Of a DNA stretch of 64,000 bases, positions 12,554 through 26,469 are shown in pieces. The stretch covers positions 33,525,001 to 33,589,000 of the forward strand of contig CM045733.1 of assembly GCA_024760905.1 (NCBI GenBank). The letters run 5' to 3'. The notes under the pieces were generated by a model, which worked only from the letters and a program-made list of their open reading frames with translations, was not told the origin of the DNA and did not search any database. A program made the translations under genes and the position numbers. Within the stretch, counting starts at the first letter, position 1. The number at the start of each line of letters is the position of its first letter. This stretch comes from Plotosus lineatus (lineage: Eukaryota; Chordata; Actinopteri; Siluriformes; Plotosidae).

Positions 12554-13330
12554 ATGCCAAATGTTATTGAGACTCATGACGAAGCTAAAGTGCGTGAAAT
12601 AGATGTGGATCTGAAAAACAAGTTTTGATAGGACTGGCTGGATAGAAAGGTGACGGTGTCACCAGTGGGAAACAGTAAGCCTGACCCATTATCTGTACTT
12701 GTGTCTAATTTTATGAAAAAGCTTGATGTCGCTGGCAAAGATCTTTGCACAGTGTGTGATGTCATTCTTTACGGATTGAGAGGATGGAAGGCTTTACAGA
12801 GTCACACAACCTCGGTGAATCACCGAAAGACATTTCTATTGAAAAGCAACTATTCGATCTCAAGTGCTTTTCGACAGCCCGGTCAAACTCACCCTTCCGG
12901 CGCCGGCGGCTCATTCGTGTGTGACGTCCTCGATCAAAAGTCCTGACGCCTGGAGATCCACACACTAAGAGCAGTGCAGACGGTGAGCTACCACATGAGA
13001 GCAAGTCAGAAGACACCACTGAAGTATTTGAAGAGGGAAAGTATACTCCATTCTCCAGTTGATCATTTGTTGATGGGAAACATGAAGAGGTCTTATTCTA
13101 GGTACAAGGCTGAACTTCAGGCAAAGAGAGAACTGAAGAAAGCTACCAGACATCAATGGCTGTGCCAAGCACCAGCATGCAGAGTAAGAGAAACGCCAAG
13201 GAGGAGTTAAACAGGGAGCGAAAGAAAGCGAGACTGGAGCAATGCGAAAAATCAAGAGGAGTTGGCTAAAAAGAGGGAGACGACCAACAAGCTTTTAGCT
13301 CTTGCAAAAAAGCTCAGAATGAAGAAGAAA
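12554..13330 (+). pseudogene. broken zinc-finger-like ORF, probably a transposon gene
   Basis: ATG at 12554 reads MPNVIETHDEAKVREIDVDL then KNKF, two stops in a row (TGA TAG), then in the same frame DWLDRKVTVSPVGNSKPDPL. A putative zinc knuckle follows: LCTVCDVILYGLRGWKALQSH with a later H in NHRKTF. After frame changes at about 12900, Lys/Arg/Glu-rich coiled-coil-like pieces follow (KAELQAKRELKKATRHQWL and LLALAKKLRMKKK, stop at about 13330). The C-x2-C...H layout recalls BED-like fingers of hAT proteins. Function and family are unconfirmed. Confidence 0.5.
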
Positions 13331-13871
13331 TAAACTTTCTGCACCATGAAACTGTAAATAGTTGTATATATTGTAAATAGACAAACACTTTATAAAACCT
13401 AAGGAAAAATGTATTCATAAATCATATAAACAGTTTTGGACTTCACTTGTACAGGTACGAGGTAAGAATCTACAGCTATCAAATTTGCACATTGTGGTAA
13501 AGCATTATTTAATACAGCAGTGAATGTGTTGAATTAGTTTGGCTTTAGAGCAGCACATTTGAAGTGTCATGTTGGTGCTCACCTGGAATGTATATGCAAA
13601 TTATCACAAAAGGCCGATGTCAATGTTTTCTTTACACAGGTGTAGTTGATCTTTTATCAAATGAAAGTTTAAGTAATGTTTGTACTTGAGAGTTCTACTT
13701 TTGTATGTCAATTTTGTAAAGCAAACAGGGGATGGTATTTCAACAAAATGTGTAAAATTTTGATGATAAAATTAATGTTTTTTTAGGGTAAAAAATGTGG
13801 CCCCCAAATCCCAGGCTAATTTTTCTGATTTCTGATTTCTCAGAAGGTAATTCAGATGAGCTGATCTCATG

Positions 13872-14515
13872 ACAATGACAATGACAATGACAATATTTTA
13901 TTGCCCGAGGAGGGAATTTGTCTTGCACGTACACAAGCTCCATAAAACATACATACATAAAAACATATTACAAACATGAAGACATAATACATATATAACA
14001 TTAAAATATCTTAAGGTACAATATAAGAAGACTAGCACTAAAAGTTCAAAAATAAAGTTTAAAAATACTTTAAAGAATACTGTATGTTAAAACGGACATG
14101 TAACGACTTAAGACATAAAACTGAGTTTTTAAATTAGATAACGCAACAGATAAAAACAGTGGTACAAAATGTAACAATATACAAGAGACTAAAGGTGGAG
14201 GCTACTTATTTAAAAGGAAAATGCTAGTTGGTATATCGGATGTACGGGCTCTCTTTGATTTAAGTTTGGGTAATTGATATCTGCGGCCGGAAGGAAGATG
14301 GATATATTCAGAATGAAGAACATGAGTTTCGTCGTTAATAATTTTGGATGCTAAATTTAGTACACGAGATTCATAAAAGTAGTCAATAGGGTCTAAAGGA
14401 GTTCCAATGATCTTGCTGCTTACGTTTACAATTTTGCCAAGTTTTAATGTTTGCCATGTTAAAAGAAATTCGAGAATAGAGTCTAAACTGTTGACCGCCA
14501 TTAATGTCAAATTCT
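13872..14515 (-). mobile_element. 3' end of an L2/CR1-like LINE with hexamer tail
   Basis: The minus-strand frame gives LGKIVNVSSKIIGTPLDPID, then HVLHSEYIHLPSGRRYQLPK and ARTSDIPTSIFLLN, the C-terminal end of fish L2/CR1-group ORF2. The 3' UTR ends in repeated ATTGTC units (13872-13892 on the plus strand as GACAAT repeats), the short tandem tail these elements use instead of poly(A). Confidence 0.75.
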
Positions 14516-14648
14516 AGAGCGTGAAGGGACCTGGTGTTCTTTCTTTTGTTTGGCTCTTTACCTATTGTGTCCTTTGCAGATGGCTGAGAGAGGATGAGTA
14601 CACTAAAGTTTGCATATGAAAGTTAGCAGCTGTGTGAGAGTGATGTAC

Positions 14649-14651
<3 letters not shown>

Positions 14652-14692
<41 letters not shown>

Positions 14693-14770
14693 CGCTCGCT
14701 CAGGTTAGTGACACTATTCATGCTACAAAATAGTGCCACGCTCCTCCTTTAACCCTCAAGCATACTACTA

Positions 14771-14818
<48 letters not shown>
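14652..14818 (+). repeat. CT repeat and TG repeat
   Basis: A CT run with a CTCG end at 14652-14701 and a TG run at 14774-14818, separated by 72 bp of unique sequence. Confidence 0.92.
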
Positions 14819-14821
<3 letters not shown>

Positions 14822-15005
14822 AGACATTACTGCTCTGGAGCCTAAACTGTGTTGGCTTTGGTCTGACATTTTAAACAATGTTCCTGTCACTTCTACATGT
14901 GGTCACAGGAGCACTGAATGCCACTGAGCTATGAATAAGGGTTGTTTTTAGGATCAGCGCATACTCACTAGTGAAACCAAATATATTCTTTTCTCTAAAG
15001 ACATA

Positions 15006-16290
<1,285 letters not shown>

Positions 16291-18419
16291 TGTAACGGGC
16301 ACTGCGCATGTGCAAGCCCGAGCTGACCAATCAACAATTAACGACAGGTGCCTATTTCGGTGGAGCGCCTCACATATTGTCAGTAAGCCAGTGTTCATTA
16401 CAGATAAAAAATTTTATGGGGACAAATTGGCCCCTGGAGAAAAAAAAAACCTGGGGACATTGGCAAAAAATAGGGGTCATAATAACGGGTCAAATTATTA
16501 TATATTACATTATTCCAAAAAACTAATTCAGATATTTTCTGACAGCTCACTAGTGAAAACTGGACCTAAATTAGTAAATACTCCAATGTAACGTATAATA
16601 ATATTTCACATGATGTATCACATACTACTCTATAAATTTAGTGGTAAAGCAAACTTTACCTTTACTTTATAATTAAAGTATTTTAATTTGCATCAAGCAC
16701 ATAGCAGAATTAAACAAAACCAAACATTTAAAAATACTTGGAAGTTGACAAAATACAACACAATCTGTTTTTAACCGACAGTAACAGACTTCCAATATTA
16801 TAATTCAAAGTTTCTGTTGTGCTTTCAGGCTGTTGACAGTATTTTCACCTTATTTGCTACAAAAAATATCCCTGCCTTTCTTTCCCTTCCAAACCCTCAG
16901 TGCTAACGTTAGCGCTTGCAGTCTCAATATGACTAGCAGTAGCAGTACTAGCACTATAAGCGGCCACCACACTGTCACTAGCGATAGCAATGCAACTAGT
17001 ATTATCAGTGATATCACCGGAATTAGATACATTTGACACTTGGTTACTAGCACCCCACATTGTTAATAAATTTCTCTGTTTGGAGCAATGTTTTTTCGCT
17101 TTGGATGCCATTTTATGTTTCTGTATACATCAGGGGCTGGGTTCGTTTTCACGGATCGCGAGCAAGGGTAGTGTGGGTAAGCACCGGGGCATGCGCATTA
17201 TATACATGTGTGTTAATTTGGAGCAAAGCGAACGCTGTAAAAGTGGATTCTACACCCGTGTGCCCAAAACGAATGAAGTGCATTGCATCATGTTTGCGAA
17301 GGAATAGCAGTTGTGATTTGTCAGCTCGGGAGCCACTGGCCAATCACGTGCTATCTTTCATATTTCCATCACTAAGTGCGAATGTCCTCACCGGCATGAT
17401 TTATTTAGCATTTCTTTGAACGATATTAACTTTTAAAATTAAACGATATAATAAACTAGATTTTCCCGGATATTTTCTATGCGCCCGGCTGACGCATGGA
17501 CATGTAGTTCAATGGAGACACAGGCACAATTAATGCGCCATTGGCGCAATGGCGCAGCCTGTAATGATCACTGTAAGCAATGATAGCTGAACACTGTCAA
17601 TCAAACAAAGTGTGAGTGTGAAAATAAAGCACAGTTTGTTAGTACTGCTTCTTGTTCCTGCACATGTGTTCGAACACAAACATTGACGCACAGAGAATGA
17701 ATGGCTAAAATAATCATAAGCCATCCAGCCTGTATCTGCAGCATAATGGTCAGTACTTTTATAAAATTAATAGTATGTCTTTGTGCTGTAAATATGTATT
17801 AATATTTGTTTGTGCCTTGGAATAAATAAATAACTTTAGCTCAATTTGTAAATGTATTTAGCACATGTTTGAAATATATTTGAGAATGTTTTTGGTTGAA
17901 CTATAATATTTGATTGCAGTTCACCCCTGTATAGACAGGCATTTTTTAAAGTGTATCATTCTACCCACGGGTGTACCTGGTTCCCCCAAAGTGCTTAGTA
18001 ATATAATAAATAAAATTATAGCCCCTGAGACTCGAGTTCTGGTCAACCAAGATGTGCACCCTCCCATGGTCAGACCAGTCTACACCCTTGGTATGTGTGT
18101 ATATAATATCAATAAATACATATTCAACACTATAAATGCTTATAATAACAACTAAACATTACAAAATAATGAATAAGATATAAATACACACACACACACA
18201 CACACACACAGACACAGACGCACACAGATGCGCACATCGCATAAAAATGTAAGTAGTTTTGATGGGGGGTTTTGGGTTGTGTTTGTTTTTTTTTTGTTTG
18301 TTTTTTTTGCATAATTGGCCTTGTTTTGTGGCATTTTTTCTTAACCCCCCCACATTCTTCCTTAATTTCCTTATATTTTAATTCAATGAATATTTAAAAA
18401 AAAAAAAAAAAAAAAAAGT
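16291..18419. other. unassigned sequence
   Basis: A minus-strand frame at 17111-16857 begins MASKAKKHCSKQRNLLTMWG and is Ser/Thr-rich, like the start of some transposase genes, but nothing supports it. A CA repeat lies at 18186-18210. The rest is AT-rich with no element identified. Confidence 0.4.
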
Positions 18420-18469
18420 GATACACTGAAGCCGTATGAATTGAGGTGCGAAGTAGCGAGGGATCCCTG
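18420..18469 (-). mobile_element. terminus of a further Tigger-like element
   Basis: Read from 18469 inward it is CAGGGATCCCTCGCTACTTC GC, followed outside by TA. This is the usual start of a fish Tigger-type repeat. A 21-base A run precedes it and the other end was not found. Confidence 0.5.
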
Positions 18470-18475
18470 TATTAA

Positions 18476-20080
18476 TATGATAAACAGTAGAATGTAAATG
18501 TATAACAGTGGATGTTGTTGGAGGACAGTACAGTTTTGTACAGATTAATAACTGCAGTTAGTAATGAATTCCTGTGCTGTTTAGTGGGGCATTTATGTGG
18601 TATCAGTCTCTCACTGAACCTGCTTCTGGAACTGATCAGCAGCTTATGAAGTGAGTGGGCGGTATTGTTCAACGTTGTCTTTATTTTGCACAACATTCTC
18701 CTCTCCGTCACTACTATCAGAGAGTCCAGTTCGATCTCCTCAATGTTACTGGCCTTCCGGATCAGTTTGTTCAGTCTGTTAGCAACTGCGACCCTCAGCC
18801 TGCTGTCCCAGCATGCAACAGCATAGAGGATGGCGCTAGCCACAACAGACTCCTAAAACATCCCGAGTAGTGTCAGACAGATCTTAAATGACCTTAGCCA
18901 ACTCAAAAACTGGAGAATGTTTTGGTACTTCTTGTAAAGTGAGGCAATGTTCTTAACCCAGTCTTGTTTATGTTAATATGAACTCTTAGATATTTCTAGT
19001 CCTCTGCCATTTCAACATTGTCACCCTGAATGGAAACAGGGCTCATTGGTGTTTTGGATCCCCTAAAATCCACAATCAGTTCCTTAGCCTTTATTTCATT
19101 AAGCTACAGATGATTCTGCTCATATCATGTGATGAAGGAATCCATCACAGCCCAATACTCTGTCTCATCACCTCCACTGATACAGTTGACTACAGCAGAG
19201 TCATCAGAAAACTTCTGAAGATTGCAGGTCTCCGTGTAGTAACTGAAGTTGTTGGGTAGAGGATGAAGAGGAAAGGGGGCAAGGACAGTCCCTTGTGGTG
19301 TTCCGGTGTTACTGACCACCATGTCCGACATGCAGTGCTGCAAGTGCACGTACTGTGGTCTTCCGGTCAGATAGTCCACAATCCAGGACACACGAGAGGC
19401 GTCCACCTGCATCGATGTCATGCTGGAGGGTCGACCTAATGCTGTTGAATGTACTGGAAAAGTTAAAAAAAAAAAAAAGACCCTCACAGTGCTCACCAGC
19501 TGGTCCAGGTGTAGACACGGCTAAGCAGGTAGATGATGGTGTCCTCGACTCCAAGACGAAGCTGTAGGCAAACCGAAGGGGGTCCAAATGTAGTCTAACC
19601 ATGGGTTGGAGTTGCTCTAGTATTAGTCTCTCGAGGGTCTTCATGACATATAAAGTCAGTGCCACGGGTCTGTGACCCTTGTAACCACTGGGACTTGGGG
19701 TCTTTGTTACAGGAACGAGGCATGGCATCTTTGACTGCAGTGGGACCGTCTGTAGACTCAGGCTCATCGTGAAAATATAATGTAAGATTCCACAGACCTG
19801 GGGGTCATGGACTTTAAGGACACCTGAGCTCACCCCATTCAGTACTCGTGCCTTGCCTGAGTGAAGCCTTTTCAGTTGTTTCTCGACCGGATTGTAAGTG
19901 AGGTTGACAGGTGGGACAGGGGTGTCAGGCCTATCACATAAAGGAGAGGTGTAGTTAGGAGAGGGAGGTGGTAGAAAGCGTGGCATGGTGGTGGAGGGTT
20001 CCAGGTTTGCTCCTGACGAGTTAGAGGGGTGCGGTGCTGTAGCCACAGTATCGAATCGGTAAAAGAACATATTTAGCTCG
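18476..20080 (-). mobile_element. L2/CR1-like LINE, RT to 3' end, degenerate
   Basis: The minus-strand RT is readable across frames: GYKGHRPVALTLYVMKTLER, RFAYSFVLESRTPSSTC, SWIVDYLTGRPQYVHLQHC, SNTGTPQGTVLAPF and LQKFSDDSAVV (FSDD in place of FADD, as usual in this group). The C-terminus follows at 18843-18472, with NRLNKLIRKASNIEEIELDS. Several frameshifts occur, one at a run of A/T near 19470. The clade assignment is inferred from motif order. Confidence 0.8.
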
Positions 20081-21107
20081 TTGGCCCGGTCCTACCCACC
20101 CTCAGCTTCTCTGCTGATGGATGGTCTAAAACCAGTGATGATTTTGCGATGATATTAACTGATTACCATGTTGGTACTAAGTGTGCTGTTGACCATGTGG
20201 GATGCACCTAGTGTTCTGTGACAAGGACGCACTTCTAGTTCACCTGGGATCAGGAACACTAGCCAAAGTCATTAATATTATGGAGTAACTTTGAGAAATA
20301 CGATTAACCAACAGAAAATATCATGGACAGTGCATGATCGAGTTGTGGGCTCCAGTCTCGCCTCAGGAAATGTACTTATCAGCCACAAGTTGGTCTAATA
20401 CTCCAGAATAATGTTGTCTGGACATCAAAAAAAAAAAAAAACTGCCAAGATACACATCTTTTTACCTGGTAGGAAAAATTATGCTGGCATCAACTTTAGC
20501 TACAGTAGCTTCATGGAAAGTTGGTAGCAGTGAATAATTAAGACGTTTTAGAGGATGCAGAGTTGTCCGTTAACGTTCTGTGTGTTAGATCCTTCAAACC
20601 GGACAGGTTCTGCTGAGTGATGATATTTTGTGTCGAATTAGGTTGTTGGTTCCAAACATTTTTGTGGTGGTTTCCCCGTGGTTTACACGCCTTACATGTA
20701 TTACATACTTTTGTATTGTCTTTAATCACAATGACAAATTTTCATACTGATGATATGTTGCTGTGACATTATTACCTGCACCGGACCCATATGGACTGGC
20801 TCTGAATGTTAAATATGTGGGGCTGAAAGTCTAGCTCCTTGGAGCATGTTTACCTTTCAATTGAGAGCTGATAACAAGTCAGATGGTCTCCATCCTCTTT
20901 AAATAAAAAAATTCAATTGACCACAGAATACGCATGGTCATGTTCAGATATGGATTTTTCCTTGGATAATGGAGATTTAATCTGTATTTGTGGATGGAAA
21001 GGCAAACTGTGTTTATAGACAATGATTTCTGCTCCTGAACCAGTGTAACATTTTTAGTTAGTAATAAATACAACTAAATAGCATTTCAACAGTGATTTTA
21101 TACAGGG

Positions 21108-21180
21108 GTTTCCTCCGGGTACTCCAGTTTCTGTATTCCCTAGGAAGGAAGAATTGCCTTAGAAAACCAATGAATGAATC
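21108..21180 (+). mobile_element. SINE family B fragment
   Basis: TTTCCTCCGGGTACTCCAGT joined to a tail-like GAAAACCAATGAATGAATC, with the part between deleted. Confidence 0.55.
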
Positions 21181-22863
21181 ATTAACCCCCCTGTATCGTA
21201 GCTAAGGGAACTAAGCACATATTAGCTGAAGAATTTATATTCTACAGGAATATAAAGAGTGAATTGTATTTTACCAACGTACCCATGTATTTGGTTCCTT
21301 TTGTTACCTGGGTACCGTGTGGGTCAAGTTGAAACTAAAAATAGTGCAGACCACCAGTGATCAAACACTGGTGTCCCAGAATCAGTCTGATTAATGTCTC
21401 TGGCTCTCACAGAAATCTTCACTACGAGGTTAGAGTAGAGTCTGCCAAGTTTTCTGCCTCACCTCAAATGATACATTATCACCCGGGATGGGAGGTGGGC
21501 GGGGGTGGAGACTAAGGCAATGACTGGTTAAGATGGCTGTATTGTATGCCTTACCTTGTGCCCTGGAACCCCATTTCAGGCTTAGGCACAGAAGATATGT
21601 AACAAGGATTGCATTAATGTTTAAGAAGTTTGAGATGAAGTGACACAGACATGTCTGATGATTTCTCATCCTAAACAGTGCTTTGTGTGACATAAAGGAA
21701 ATAATGGCCAATGAGATCTGAGACGCAGATGTTTCAGTGGAGACATGGTCACAATATGAGTCAGTAAAAAGCAGTAAAATCAGAAAATTAATGATCAATC
21801 CAATGCCATCCTCAATATTTATTTCATTGTTGGTTGGTGGGTGTATAAATGTTAATTAGGATTTCTTTAGGAAGGAATTATTGAGTAATGCGCTTCTTTT
21901 CATCCATTTAGCTCATGGGTCTGTCAAGGACCAAGCTGGATATCTTTCCTTGCAAAAATGCATCTGGTGAGAATCTTACATCCAGACTGTTTTATTAAAG
22001 GCCATCACAAATCGTCCCATTACTTGGGATATGTTTCTATTCACCTGTTCTATTACAAAAAGCTACTGTTTACATAGAATCATGTGAGGTTATGAGAGAA
22101 ACTTCCACTTGAGATTTCAGTTGGCTGTCTGTGATCACAACAAGGAATAATCGTCATTATAGTGCAAGAGGAGAAAGTCCGTGGACTAACGATGTTCAAT
22201 ACGTCCCTGTTTTGTATCTGTTTTGTTTCCTCTCATCTGTAGGTTCCGCTCATGGCACTGAAGCCTGTCGAGGTCATGGGGGAATGACCTTGAACTTAGC
22301 CCTGCCTCCTGGTTGGTGATTGGTGGAGGGCACTTCTGGTTGTTTTTAAACAGCAGACAAATCACAGCTCAGGGTGCAAATTGTCTTCTCTGTGTTTGTC
22401 TGTGTCTGTGCGCGTCTTTCTAATTCTATCATTTCTAGTGCTGTCTTTTTTCGTGTATGGCCTTGTACCTAGTGCTGACTCTCTTTATGTTGTTTCTCCC
22501 TGATCTGATTGTTGATCTTGTATATATTTCATTAATACTCTTGAATACATATTCATTGGCTAACAGTCCCGTGGGTAGTAGGAAACCGGTGCCATTTATT
22601 TTCCCCATTTTTTTCCCCCCTGGTTTTAGGTTAGCTAGGGAGTGAGTGAAGCTATTGTACTTTTTGTTTGTTTATCTGTTTGTTGCTTGGCATAGAGAAG
22701 TCAACTCGCTCATGTAATGGTAGAGGAGTTTTGTTTATTATTTTGGGTTGGCTGGCCTCTAAAGGAATGGGTATGAAAAATATAAATAAATAAAGGAACA
22801 GCATTCGTATTTTTTTATTACCCTAGACAGGGTCGTAACAAATAAGCAGTCAGTAAAGAGGGT

Positions 22864-22903
22864 TTTTGTTTTGTTTTGTTTTGTTTTTTGTTTTGTTTTT
22901 AAA
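22864..22903 (+). repeat. TTTTG repeat
   Basis: Imperfect TTTTG units. Confidence 0.85.
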
Positions 22904-23651
22904 CAATTAATTATATAAACATTAATATGAATTGATTAAAATACACAAAATAATCAGCAATTACTTTTTTGTATTGTGTATACAAGTGGAGGTCTTTTTT
23001 ACTCCAACCCACTGACACGTGAGGCTTTCACAGCAGTAATAATACACTTTGTATTCTGTGATGACAACCATCCGCCCACATTGTAGATCAGGTTCGCATT
23101 TGTAAATAAATGCTGATGCTCTGATAGCTCAATACAGTCATTTACCCACTCACTTTGAATTACATAAAACCATGTTTGTTGTTCGGATGAGACCCAGACT
23201 GGACCGTTTCATTTTGTGACAAAGTTGTAGATTATTGTGAGATTTTATGCCTTGCAGCTGGATTACATAAAGTGGTGACACATCTGCTTTAATGCAGAGA
23301 AGACAACACAAGGATGTTGAAATAATAGAATTGCATTATGCCCCTGGTCTGCAGTTTAATCAAATTAATCTTAATTCACAAGATTAAGATTAAAGCCAAC
23401 AAGATCCAAATTTAACTACAACCTTTACAACATTGGCATGACACTAAAGCTTTAAAGGTCAGATATTGTACTCATTTTCAGGCCTTTATTTTTCACTTTC
23501 ACCAGTTTGAATACTAAAGTATGATTCCAAATCCAAAAAAACTCCACAGTTCTTCTGCTCAAACAGTCCAGAAGGGCTCGTTACTGTGTTGAGTAACATT
23601 ATAGATAAAGAAAAAAACAAATAAAGAAATATGTCAGTGTTCCAATTAGAT

Positions 23652-23774
23652 TGCCCCGCGATGGCCTGGCAAGCTGTCCAGGGTGTACCCCGCCCTTGCT
23701 CAGAGTCTGCTAATACTGGCTCCAGCCTCCCCACGACCCTAATTAGGATTACTCAGTTCAGAAAATGAATGAAT
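23652..23774 (+). mobile_element. SINE family B, 3' half
   Basis: CCCCGCGATGGCCTGGCAAG, CCTAATTAGGATTACTCAG and AGAAAATGAATGAATG. Confidence 0.8.
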
Positions 23775-23799
23775 GCATAAGTCGTGGTATAACCAACCG

Positions 23800-24077
23800 G
23801 ACTACACGTGGGACTGTAATGAAGGTCCTCTTCTATGGTTTGTATCTTTATGGTTCTACCCGATATGAGGATGGGTTTCCCTTTTGGGTCTGGTTCCTCT
23901 CAAGGTTTCTTCCTCATGTCAACCGAGGGTGTTCTTCCTTTACACCGTCACTGCAGTCCTGCTCATTAGGGATGTGTAGGGGTTGTAGAAAAAAATGTTC
24001 AAATTCCTTTTTAAATTGCTTTTCCTATGTAAACAATATCAACTAAAAAGTGTAATACAAATGAAATTGAATTGAAT
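23800..24077 (+). repeat. short interspersed repeat E (ends in GAATTGAATTGA)
   Basis: TGGGTCTGGTTCCTCTCAAG, TTTCTTCCTCATGTCAAC, TAGGGATGTGTAGGGG, ending AAATGAAATTGAATTGAATTG. A second copy lies inverted at 25346-25640. Confidence 0.75.
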
Positions 24078-24486
24078 TGAACATATCTACAGTACTTAAG
24101 ATAATTACGCTGAACACGGAGATTGCAAATTTGAATCTGGTTTAATGCACACAGCTGTCTGTGGTCGGGAGTCCATGGGAGCTAATTGGCTGGGCTCTCA
24201 TGGGAGGGAGGGACTGCTTACACTTATTTCCCTGTCATTACAGTGATTGCAAGCCAACCATGGGTGTGTGGGAGCTCATTCGTATGAGGGGACGGATAGC
24301 GAAGGAAATACTTGACGGGTGGGAAAGGGATACGACTAAATTAGGGAGAAAACGGGGGTAAATTTAAAAGAGGCAAAAATATAATTACATTGCAACCTCT
24401 ATTGCCCTATTGCGCTGTGCCTTTACAAAATACTAGCTGGAAGACTGCAAGTGCAGAAACTTTGAGGTGCTATTATGGATAATTAA

Positions 24487-24614
24487 TTCATTCATTCATT
24501 CATTCATTTATTTTGTGAACTACTTAATCCTAATTAGGGTTGCTGGGAGGCTGGTGCCCATCTCTGGGTGAGGGCAGGGTACACCCTGCACAGCTCGCCA
24601 TGCCATTGCAAGGC
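24487..24614 (-). mobile_element. SINE family B, 3' half
   Basis: Starts in repeated ATTC units, then CTTAATCCTAATTAGGGTTG and GGGCAGGGTACACCCTG. Confidence 0.8.
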
Positions 24615-24887
24615 TGGATAATTCGTAAACGTATCCTTAGTGTTGGTAGTGTAACAAAATATAAGATCACGATACGAAATCGCAATACACAATATGCAGT
24701 GACAGCATTAATTCGTAATGTTTTTAATTCATCTACACTATTTGGACACCAGAGGTCCCTGTTTTCTATTTACATGAGCATGATTTTTCCTGGAAAGCTG
24801 TGAACATTTTGAATTTTTTTATAACACTCTTGACCTGGTACAAAGCACTTTCTTTAGAAACTGCTTCAATCAGTCATACATTAATGT

Positions 24888-25207
24888 ATTGATTCATTCA
24901 TTTTCAGAACTGCTTAATTCTTGTAGGGTCACGTGGAGGCTGGATCGCAGTTGACTGTGGGTGAAGGCAGTGCACGTCCTGAACCGCTCACCAGTCCACG
25001 CAACCAATTACATTGACACCTAGGGGCAATTTGGAACAGCCAATTAGCACATTGTGATGGTTTTGGACTATGGGAGGAAGCTAGATTACCTGAAAGAAAC
25101 CTACGCAAGTACAGGGACAACAGAAAGAAGAAAATTCCACAGAAATACCTTCGCCAAGTCCAGGACTCAAACCCTGCACATCTATCCACTGCACCACCAT
25201 GTTGCCC
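24888..25207 (-). mobile_element. SINE family B, diverged
   Basis: The plus strand runs from TTCATTTTCAGAACTGCTTA to a degraded reversed head (ATCCACTGCACCACCATG). Confidence 0.78.
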
Positions 25208-25345
25208 TGACTGCTTCAATTAAATTAATGTTTCCCTCCATGAAATGTTACCATATCAATGCACATATGTTTTATGTTCTTAAAATGTGGTGTATGTAAT
25301 AAAACCCTGTGGAAAATTAGAGTGATCATAAATCTTAAAGGGGTT

Positions 25346-25640
25346 TAATTCAGTTCCCGTTTATTTGTATAGCGAGCACTTTTTGAAATTGACTCTGTCA
25401 CAAAACAGCTTTACACACTAAAAGTAGGAGTTCACAAACTACAAAAAAATGTAAATATTTTCTATAATCCCTACACATCTCTAATGAGTGTCACTCGCGG
25501 CGACGATGTCAAGGCAAAAACTCCCTCAGTAGATGCAAGGGCGAAATCTTGAGAGGAACCAGGCCCAGACGGGAAACCCGTCCTCATTTGGGTGAAACCA
25601 TGAAGATACAAACCATATATGACAAATTCATTACAGTTCA
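25346..25640 (-). repeat. short interspersed repeat E, inverted copy
   Basis: The plus strand starts TTTAATTCAGTTCCCGTTTA and TTTGTATAGCGAGCAC and includes GAGGAACCAGGCCCAGACGG, the complement of the copy at 23800-24077. Confidence 0.75.
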
Positions 25641-26120
25641 AAATGTAGTCCTGATGGTTATAACAACTGTAAGTTCTAAATAATTGTGGGAAAAGAGTTT
25701 ATATCATCAGCAATGAAACGTCATCTTCAGAGTATGTTAGTGCACATCTCTGTCCATATGGATCTTCATCAGCAGGAAGGAGGGACCGCCAAGGTGAAAA
25801 CCCCGGCAACGTTATTTCACTGTAATGACTGTTGTAGATTATTCCCCTTATTCCATGGGGACTTTCGAAAGAAATCAGACATCTGAAACAAAATCTTGAT
25901 TTAAAAATATTTTATTGTTCTGAATATGATTTTATGGATTCTGTGAATGACATGGTCCTATCAGTGGTCTGCTTTACATGTCACCGGTGTGTTACTTACA
26001 TTTAAAAAAAATTTACAAAAAAAAAAAAAAAAAAGATATTCCACACTGTGGGAACCCGTCACCAAATAAAATCAAGTATTCCAAAATAATAACCATAAAT
26101 AATTCAACCACAGTGAGATT

Positions 26121-26469
26121 TCCTTTCGGCTTTTTCCCTTTTTGCAGGAGTCGCCACAGCGAATGATTCGCACGTTTCATTTGACATAAGTTTTTACATC
26201 GGATGCTCTTCCTGACACAACCCTTTAGCAAGGGACAGAAACACGCTGACGGCTTTGCAGCTACTCTTTACGAAAGTCAGCAATGGTTCTTTTACATGAA
26301 TCTCTCACCATAGACAGTGAGAGACATGGCCGGGCTTTGATAACCCAGTTAGCTGCACTGGGGGTGGGGGGGTGGACGACAGTGACAACCTTGTGGAGAG
26401 TGGAACTCGAACCCCCAACCTTAGGATCAGCGATCCAGCGCCCTTTACCATCAGGCCATCACTGCCCTA
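26121..26469 (-). mobile_element. SINE family A
   Basis: Minus-strand copy from the RTE-like tail (TCCTTTCGGCTTTTTCCC on plus) to the tRNA-like head (CGAACCCCCAACC, box B in reverse). A G-rich run lies in the middle. Confidence 0.85.

Larger units (their letters stand above)
20081..23651. other. unassigned sequence
   Basis: No exon or known element, except the SINE fragment at 21108. 22200-22850 is T-rich with AATAAATAAA near 22785 and may be the end of an unidentified repeat. Confidence 0.4.

Noticed and set aside
16857..17111. Minus-strand frame MASKAKKHCSKQRN as a host gene
   Set aside because: Short, Ser/Thr-rich, without a domain or splice context; at best the start of an unknown transposon ORF.
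22200..22850. Possible LTR: T-rich sequence with AATAAATAAA
   Set aside because: No TG...CA ends, primer-binding site, matching second LTR or gag/pol sequence was seen.
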